From Halicephalobus mephisto (taxonomy: Eukaryota > Nematoda > Chromadorea > Rhabditida > Panagrolaimidae), in NCBI GenBank assembly GCA_009193035.1, contig SWDT01000067.1, positions 1 through 64,000 of the forward strand: a stretch of DNA of 64,000 nucleotides. The letters run 5' to 3'. Below, piece by piece: positions 56,371-64,000 of the stretch. The translations under genes and the position numbers were made by a program. The notes beneath the pieces are model-generated. The model had not been told where the DNA came from, did no database searches, and was given only the letters and a program-made list of their open reading frames with translations. Within the stretch, counting starts at the first letter, position 1; every line of letters starts with the position of its first letter.

Positions 56371-57650
56371 AAAGTTGATCTACTTAATTGTTTTGCGAAA
56401 ATTTAATTTTGATGTCGACTATTTTATGGATTTCGACACTGGATCGTTTACTAGTTTGAGTAGGATTTAGAGGAAAAATCAACATAATAACGAAATAAAA
56501 TCCTGTCAGATAATTCGTTGAACATCATGACGAGATCGCTTTCACGAGTGCGAGTGGAATTTGGCGCAAAAAAATAAAAATTTGATTCTCGCCACGAATA
56601 TTTTTAAAGATCATAAAAATATTCTTCGATTTTCGTCATGGAAGTTTTTGAACAGTTTAATAAACTTTATTAATTTCCCAGAGCAAATAGGATATATACC
56701 CAAAAATCAACTCTCATTACGAAAGTTTTCGAAGATCTTAAAAATATTCAACTCTCACCGCGAAAATTTCCAAAGATGATAAATTTACTTATTTACCATT
56801 CTTAGTAAAAGCTAGTCCAAAAATATAAGAAAAATCAAATCAACTCTCATTACGAAAGTTTTCGAAGATTTTAAAAACATTCAACTCTCACCGCGAAAAT
56901 TTCCAAAGATGATAAATTTGCATATTTATCATTCTTAGTAAAATCTAGTCCAAATAATCAAAAATCCTAAACTAAAAGGACGGAATTTTTCTTTATCGAA
57001 TTTTCTTATTTTCTCCGATTTTGTAAGATATCTTAATTCTTAAGTAAATTCCTTGTTAATTTAAAAAAAATAACTTTAAATAACTTTAAATAAAATAATT
57101 AAATTTGAATAAAAATATTTTAATTTAAAAAAAAAATTTTTTTTAAAATAATTAAATTCGAATAAAAATATTTTAATTTTAGAAAAAATTAAATTTAAAA
57201 CAATGATTTCGAAATAGATTAAAAATGTTTAAAAATCTGAAATACGAGAAACTTTCGGGATCGATAACGGATTAAAAAAATAAAAATAAACAACTTCGAA
57301 ATTTTTCGAAATTAAACAAAAACAAAAAATTCGTTTCAGGACAAAGGTTGATTTTGATTTAAATAATAAAATTAAGAAAAAAGTCGGTTTTAAAGGAAAT
57401 ACAACCAGTTTTGAAGGAACGAGAAAAGAGATCCGGGCGGCTTCCAGAAATCCCATGAATTTTGAATGAACCGAATTTCTCGAATTTATGAGAGAAAAAA
57501 AATTCAAATAAAAAAACGATTATTACGATTACAAGTAAAATGTCTTCGATGAAGTCCTCGGTTTACGTCTTTTAGATAAGATTACAAGACGTCACAAGCA
57601 GCTGGAATTTTTTCTCAATCTAATAGATAGTTTTAATTTTCCAAAAACTA
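56371..57650. other. Intergenic with a segmental duplicate
   Basis: 56700-57000 repeats the RGL-intron stretch 49090-49300 (CAACTCTCACCGCGAAAATT, then CATATTTATCATTCTTAGTA). 57229-57507 is a minus-strand frame without motifs. Nothing else is seen. Confidence 0.45.
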
Positions 57651-57659
57651 GAAAGATAA

Positions 57660-58150
57660 ATTCTATCTTTTTGGTCCCAACTGGAAAATTCATAATGAAA
57701 GAATTTTATAAAAAAATTTATTTTTGGAATAATTTCGAAATTTTTTACAATTATAAAAACTAAATTTTAGCTTTTTGGTCCCAACTGGAAAATTCCGAAA
57801 ATTTATAATGAAAGAATTTTATAAAAAAATTTATTTTTGGAATAATTTCGAAATTTTTTACAACTATAAAAACTAAATTTTAGCTTTTTGGTCCCAATTG
57901 GAAAATTTCAAAAATTCATAATGAAAGAATTTTATAAAAAAATTCATTTTTGAAATAATTTCGAAATTTTTTACAATTATAAAAACTAAATTTTAACTTT
58001 TTGGTCCCAACTGGAAAACTTCAAAAATTCGTGATGAGAGAATTTTAAAGATTTTGTAGAAAAAGATTTTTGATTTTTACAATAGTATGATTCATGACTT
58101 TCCAGAATCACGTAAACACGGAAGTTTATGTTTTTTGGTCTCAACCACAA
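57660..58150 (-). repeat. Hairpin-arm 117-bp tandem repeat, inverted orientation
   Basis: Four copies of a unit of about 117 bp contain TTTTTGGTCCCAACTGGAAA and TTCATAATGAAAGAATTTTA. The GGTCCCAACTGGAAA core is the dispersed motif in inverse orientation. Confidence 0.8.
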
Positions 58151-58810
58151 AATCCAAAATTTCGCGTTAGAATAAAATTAAAAAATATTTTTTAAATATA
58201 TACAAATTTAAGAAATTTTTCAGGAATATTTATAAATTTAAAAAATATTTATTAATTTTTTTATTTTTTTAGAGATATTAATTTAAAAAATTTTTTAATT
58301 TTTTTAGAAATATTTATTAATTTAAGAAATTCTTTAAAAAAATATCTATCAATTTTTTAATTTTTTTAGAAATATTTATTAATTTAAAAAATAAATTGAT
58401 GTTTATTGTGAAAACATCACCTCTACCCTCGAACCAGAAAAATTTCCAGCAGGCAAGAGAGCGATGACCTCCAAAATCATTCATGGTCACCGACGGAAAT
58501 CGATCGGCATCAATCATGACCATTGTCATCCCCCTTCGATCGAGTAAAATTGAAGGGAATTATTAGTTCACAATAATTTCAATTTAAAGTGCTTTTTGGT
58601 TCAAAAATAAAAATTAGAGCAAAAATGGGTCAGTATCACATTATTATGAAATTTAAAATTTTAGTTTTTCCGAAATCGTTTTGAAAAAAATTTTCGAATT
58701 TTTAGGAACATTGAGAATTTAAGGTTTCAGATATTGGATACTATATTGTAAAAATTAAAAGTTTGGGTTATTACAAAGTCATCTTGAAAATAATTTCTAG
58801 TACTCTGTAT
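58151..58810. other. AT-rich intergenic, GC-richer patch at 58420-58560
   Basis: A minus-strand frame (58317-58529, MVMIDADRFPSVTMNDFGGH) covers the patch. It has no recognisable motif. The rest is A/T runs. Confidence 0.3.
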
Positions 58811-58814
58811 TGCC

Positions 58815-59125
58815 AAAGTTTGAAGGTAAAGTTGGTAGTCAAAGTTCGAAGTCAAAGTTGATAGTCAATTTCGAAATCAAAGTTCGAAGTCAAAGTTCAA
58901 AATTAAAGTTCAAAATTAAAGTTCAAAATCAAAGTTCGAAGTCAAAGTTGATCATCAGAATTTGGAACCAAAGTTGATAGTCAAGTTCAAAACCAAAGTT
59001 GATAGTCAAAGTTCAACATTAAAGTTGATAATTAAAATTTAAAGCTAAAGTTCGACATCAAAGTTGGTAGTCAAATTTTGAGATTAAGATTCGAAGTCAA
59101 AGTTCGAGATCGAAATTTAGATTTT
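58815..59125 (+). repeat. 13-bp minisatellite
   Basis: About 23 diverged units of 13 bp, consensus AAAGTTCGAAGTC, with variants AAAGTTGATAGTC and AAAGTTCAAAATT. Confidence 0.8.
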
Positions 59126-59865
59126 TCGTAGTAAAGCATGATTTGCAGGTTATGTTGTGAATTGAAAGATTCAAATATCAAATTTTATCAATTTAGGAAA
59201 GGATTCTGAAATGCAAAAAATCCATAAATATCTCGACACGAAAAGTCCGAAATTTCGACCTCGAACTCTGTCGTCTTTGATAATACGAAACACAGATATT
59301 TAAATTTTAGATGATCCTAAAACATTTCCATCGATTTATAAAAACTTAATTTTTAAAAATCTTCAAAAAATCCAAAAATTTAATTTTTAAAAATTCTCAA
59401 AAAATCCAAAAACTTAATTTTTAAAAATTCTAAAAAAATTTTAAATTTCATTTTTAAAAATTCTAAAAATTTCATTTTAAAAAATTCAAATCAAAAAAAG
59501 TAAAAAAACTAAACTTTGGCCAAGTGTAGATTTCGACAAATCTGAATTCTTGGCGAAAAGTGAATAAACGCCAATTTTTTAAATTTTAAATATTATTTTA
59601 AAATTTGGATTAATTTTAATACTTTAATTTTGTAAAGTTTGGATAAGGAAGAACATTGCCGGAGGGGTGGTTGTTTCTGACGCGAGAGACTAGGGAGAAA
59701 TAAAGTTGCGTCAAAAAAGACAAAAATTGATCAAAATGTCCAAGAACCGGTTTCCCAGCTAGAGGACAGATTATCCGTGTTCTCACCCGGTGGACAATGG
59801 CTAGGAAACAAACTCCCAATACGATAATCTGGAATTTTACTATTTACATTTAGTTTTAATTTTTC
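59126..59865. other. Intergenic, one GC-richer patch
   Basis: 59640-59850 is GC-richer and open on the minus strand (59616-59819, LAIVHRVRTRIICPLAGKPV), with a CACCGG|GTGAGA donor-like site inside. No family is recognised; a mobile-element fragment is possible given the SINE-like copies that follow. Confidence 0.3.
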
Positions 59866-60230
59866 CTTTTTCAGTAGTATAGTGACCGGATTACGGGATT
59901 GTCGATCGCGAGATCCAGATTTGAGGCGGACATCGTTAAAGCCAGGTCCTGTGACAAGTCTGTCGTAAGGGACAATCGTGGCATTAACATATATGAAGCA
60001 TATTTTGCCTCAGGCGAGGCAGACAATTTGTGTGAAAATGAAAATTCATGTATTGTGTTGTGGAGTTTTTCTCTTATGTTTTAGTGGTCAGAATACACGA
60101 CTACCGCCCGCAAGACCCGAGTTCGATTCCATGCCGGAAATCATTGATATCAATCTTCTGCGACCAATCCTGTTTTAGGAAAGCACACGTTGCCTTAGCA
60201 CGTCTGGAAACGGACTCTCTCCTAGATGCG
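59866..60230 (+). repeat. Two tRNA-derived SINE-like copies
   Basis: Heads at about 59871-59945 and 60075-60140. The first begins AGTAGTATAGTGACCGGATT; the second has TTAGTGGTCAGAATACACGA and a perfect B-box GAGTTCGATTCC. Tails with TTTTGCCTCAGGCGAGGC (60002-60020) and ACGTTGCCTTAGCACG (60187-60203) match the tail at 53440. Confidence 0.65.
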
Positions 60231-60336
60231 ATAAACACTATAACAGAGAAAAAGAAGATTTTATTTTCCTGAATAAATCTAAAATTGAATCCATGATATG
60301 GCAAAGATAAAACTTTTTGGGAATGCACTTCTGGAG

Positions 60337-63195
60337 TCACCTGTACATGGAGACGCTCTGGGGGAGCTTCAGACCGACTGGCCGCTGGCGTTTGTGCTGC
60401 AGAGTGAAGCTCATCGCCTTTCTGGAGAGGAACATCTGGATCTCGATGAAAGCCGGCCTCATGTCAGGATTAGGCTCGAAGCACTCCAGAATGAGATCTC
60501 GGATTTCTGGAGGACAACAGTCGTCTCGGAAATTCAACTTCCACTGAAAATTTTCGGGTGAAATTTTTTTCTCTAGTTGTCTGTCTCGTGAAAGTGACTC
60601 AGTTTAACCAAAAAGTGTCGGCCAGTTAAATTAACTGAACGGGAAAAGTACTTTTGGCCGGTGATGACGAAAAGAGAAAAAATCGCTAGAAATCATTGCA
60701 GACGGGAAAATCTGGTGAGAAACCCCTTGGCTGTCTGAGGCACTTTAATCTTTCTCGAAACGATAATTACTTACAGTTTGAGGAGCTCCATCAATTAGTT
60801 CCCTGGCGTGGTCCACTATCTGCTGATTGGTTAGTCTGTCGAAAGGAATCTGACTACAGTAATGAAGGATCTCCCACGCGGTGACGGCAAACGACCAAGC
60901 ATCGCTCTTATGAGTCCATTCATTCTAAAAATTTCAAATAAAAATAACTTTAAAAATTTCAAATAAAAATAACTTTAAAAATTTTAAATAAAAGTAACTT
61001 TAAAAATTTCAAATAAAACTCATTTTTAAATAAATAACTTTAGAATTTTCAGATAAAAATAACTTTAAATTCTCCGAAATTTTAAATAGAAATATTTTTT
61101 TAAATTCCTCGAAAATTTTAATTTGAATATTTTCGAAATTCTTCGGAATTTGAAGTTTAGATAATTTTAAAATTCTCTGAACTTACTAAAATTATACTCT
61201 CGGGGGCGGAGTACCGTAATTGGGCGTGGTGAAGAGGTCCTCTTGGAGCGGCCACTTTGATGTTGAGGTTACTTTCGATCAGGCAATTTCGCGGCGAGAG
61301 ATGGCCGTGGACGATCCTCCTTTGTTCCAAGTACTTCATGGCAGCGGCGATGTTCGTGCAAAAATGCAACAAAGATCCAAAAGTTAATTTTTCTTTTTCT
61401 ACTGTAATGAATTCTCTCACGGATCCTAGAGGGAAATATTCCACTACTACAGAAGGAGATTCACTGATACCGTATAATTTGACGATGTTTGGATGATCCA
61501 AAGTTGCGAGAATTCTGGCTTCACAATTCAGGGCCTTCGTGGCGGCTTCTAAGTCTTCTGCTTCTTCTTTTATTATTTTTATCACGGAAATTTGATCAAT
61601 TCCGGAAATTTGACAAAGATGAATAGCTGTGAATTTTCCTTCGCCGATCTGTTCTCCGAGAATTATCGACTTTTCGGGGATTCTGACAATAGGTGAAACT
61701 TGATCGAAACTGTTGCTTACTGTAGGTAGACCAGCGAAAGAAAATCCGACTTCTTCGTTGACGATACTTGGCCTATTTGGAAGAGTTTTGTTTTTTCTGG
61801 AATTCGGGATCGGTTTTCGTTTTTTCAGAGGGGTGTTGGTGGCGCTGGAGCCCGGTGCCCCGATCAAGGGGGCGCTCTGACTGGAGTCCCCGAAGATGCC
61901 TTCCGTCGTGGAGTCGTTGGATCCTGTAGAAGGCGGAGGTGGTGGAAAATTGATGTCCAGAAGACTCGGAGGAGTGTCCTTCATGGTGCCACTGGAGCAG
62001 CTTCTGGAGGAATGCGACAGAATCCTCTGAGTTGATCCTTTTTCGCCGTAAAAATTACTGTTAAATTGAGCAAGTAATTTCTGAGGGGGTTGGATCACGT
62101 GTCTCGGGACCCCGTTAGCCCCCAGAGTCGTCACCAAAAGACCGGATTTACAGCCTCCAGAAGACTCAAACCTCCTCGAATCCTGGGGCATCTTCTTTCC
62201 TTTGTGGAATTTTCTTTTCAGAAGATAGAGGATAATCAACAAAGCAAAGAAGAATAAAAATAACACAATTATCACTGAAAAAATAAAATTATTTAAATTT
62301 AAAAAAAATTATTTAAATTTAAAAAAAATTATTTTAATTTTTAAAAATAAATTTTAATAAAAAAATAAAATTATTTAAATTTAAAAAAAAATTATTTTAA
62401 TTTTAAAAAATAAATTTTAATAGAAAAATAAAATTATTTCGATTTAAAAATAAATTTATTTAAATTTTTAAATTTTTTTTAATTTAAAAAATGAATTATT
62501 TTAATTTTTTAATATTTCCGAAGTAAATATTCAGAATCCACTTTTTGATAAATATCTTTCTGGAAAAAAATTAAATGAAAATAAAAAATTTCATATGCCA
62601 AAAGTTGAAAAACTATAGGCGAATTCGCTTGTTTTTAGTGAATTTTCAACTTAATTGCTAAAACTTATAAAATTAAAATACAAAATAAGTATTTTTTAAA
62701 AGAAAATAATGAAAAAGTAAAAAAGCAAATTCGTTTATTTTTAGTGAATTTCCAACTTGTTTTATATTTTAATTTTACAAATTTTAGTAATTATTTTTTC
62801 AAAAAAATAATGAAAAACTAAGAAAGTGAATTCGTTTATTTTTAGTGAATTTCCATTTTACTTGTTTTATATTTTAATTTCAATAATTAATTTTTGTAAC
62901 TAAATCTACTTTTTTTACTGATTATAATTATTTAACTATTTTTTGAAAAATTAACTAAAAACACGAAAAAATTCAAATTTGTTGATTTTCGAAAAAGATG
63001 TTTAACAAAATTATTTTTCGAAGTTTGTATACATTTTTGAAAAGAATTGAATCCGATACAAGAGTGGTTTCAGAAGAATACTGTAGCTAAAGTTACTTCG
63101 ATTGCGAAATGGAGACTTACCGGCGACCATGACATAATACCAAAGGTTGTAATGAACAGCACCCGTTTCCAAATCGATCGTTTCGTTCAGAAGAA
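60337..63195 (-). CDS. Discoidin-domain-receptor-like pseudokinase, 3' part
   Basis: Four exons are visible: 63121-63195, 61187-62274, 60775-60924 and 60337-60543. A membrane helix spans the first junction (NLWYYVMVAVIIVLFLFFFA) and is followed by KRKFHKGKK. A proline-rich juxtamembrane region of about 175 residues comes next, then a kinase domain closest to DDR receptors: LGEQIGEGKFTAIHLCQI, HPNIVKLYGI, EYFPLGSVREFI. The HRD motif is HGHLSPRN and the DFG position reads VAAPRG, so both catalytic aspartates are gone. The beta-3 Lys (SVIKII) and alpha-C Glu remain. The C-lobe DAWSFAVTAWEIL and RPAFIEI are normal. Upstream exons with the collagen-binding ectodomain lie beyond 64000. The frame is intact, arguing against a pseudogene. 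Confidence 0.88.
62275..63120. other. DDR-like intron with GCGAATTCGC repeat
   Basis: After a stretch of A/T runs, three copies of a unit containing GCGAATTCGCTTGTTTTTAG or its decayed form GAATTCGTTTATTTTTAGTG occur at 62620, 62725 and 62830. The family matches 28730-29340. No exon found. Confidence 0.55.
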
Positions 63196-63399
63196 CTAAA
63201 AATGCATTATCAGTTAATTTTGCTGTTTTTGTTTTTTTGATATAAAAAAGGTGCAGCAAAAATCTTAATTCCGAAGAGGGGTGGAACAAAGGGTTGAATT
63301 TATCGACTAGCTCATGCAGAATCAGAGTCGTTTGATTTTTGAAAATTCTTCATGATTTATGGGTAATCAGGGATCTTATATGCATATTTGTGAAAAGCA

Positions 63400-63890
63400 A
63401 ATACACTACAGTAAGAAAGTGGAAATACAGTAGGGATTTAAGATTTTCAAAAAAGTCGGAAAATAATTTTTTTATTAATGAAATTTTGTGAACATAAATT
63501 TTTTCTGTCTTTCCTTAACTTTTATATCTTAACTACACTTGGAAAAAAGTAAAATATAGTAAAAAAATGGAAATACAGTAGGGATTTAGGATTTTCAAAA
63601 AAGTCGGAAAATATTTTTTATTAATGAAATTTTGTGAACATAAATTTTTTCTGCCTTTTCCTAACTTTTATATCTTAACTACACTTGGAAAAAAGTAAAA
63701 TTTAGTAAGAAAGTGGAAATACAGTAGGGATTTAGGATTTTCAAAAAAGTCGGAAAATATTTTTTTTATTAATGAAATTTCGTGAACATAAATTTTTTCT
63801 GCCTTTTCCTAACTTTTATATCTTAACTACACTTGGAAAAAAGTAAAATCTAGTAAGGAAAATTAATACAGTAAGAATCTACAGTACTCA
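63400..63890 (+). repeat. 147-bp tandem repeat
   Basis: Three and a part copies, unit start words GTGGAAATACAGTAGGGATT at about 63419, 63567 and 63712. They lie in the putative intron of the DDR-like gene. Unit-to-unit identity is high, so the expansion is recent. Confidence 0.85.
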
Positions 63891-64000
63891 CATAAGTCAA
63901 AAAGAATATTTTTTAATTTAATAAAATTCCCTCCGAGAAAAAAATCTCTTTTTTGTTTACTTTATCTTCCTCTTTTTACTTTTCTGTTGTAGTTATATTT

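Overview
This window reads as an AT-rich eukaryotic nuclear genome, most probably a nematode. The reasons are the short GT-AG introns (a class of about 40-45 nt with TTTCAG-type acceptors), an ET-module (Ly6-like) surface protein with a CCC...CN signature, a two-gene unit with almost no spacer, a Tim10B sequence of nematode character, and 10-bp phased A/T runs in non-coding DNA. The genus cannot be named from sequence alone. Gene models were built by hand from splice signals and frame continuity; most exon sums close on a multiple of three.

Layout. 1-2245: two kinds of minisatellite. 2250-7200: old transposable elements (piggyBac-like MITE, RTE LINE 3' end, broken hAT transposase, foldback element). 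7208-20566: the gene-dense part, holding an ET-module protein (-), RRP41/EXOSC4 (-) two bases behind TIM10B (-), a RAP1/TEBP-like Myb protein (+), RPS23 (-), a beta-carbonic anhydrase (-), a 7SK-capping-type (BCDIN3) methyltransferase (+), proteasome beta-7/PBS-2 (+) and a rhodopsin-family GPCR (-). 20600-34100: a very AT-rich gene desert made of diverged repeats, with a few GC-richer islands that may be exons. 34147-36986: a class I methyltransferase (+), tail to tail with cyclin C (-). 37236-42865: a compound satellite, partly inverted. 43098-49726: an RGL/RalGDS-type Ral guanine exchange factor (-) with three candidate alternative first exons. 50000-60300: repeats, including tRNA-derived SINE-like copies. 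60337-63195: the 3' part of a discoidin-domain-receptor-like kinase gene (-) whose kinase domain has lost catalytic residues; its ectodomain lies beyond the right edge.

Most genes are housekeeping (exosome, mitochondrial import, ribosome, proteasome, Mediator) and do not form one pathway. The most notable items are the DDR-like pseudokinase, the RAP1/TEBP-like telomere protein candidate, the 2-bp TIM10B/RRP41 junction, two stop-free 42-nt introns that hide in open frames, the alternative RGL starts, the inverted compound satellite, and a dispersed hairpin motif that recurs through the desert in both orientations.
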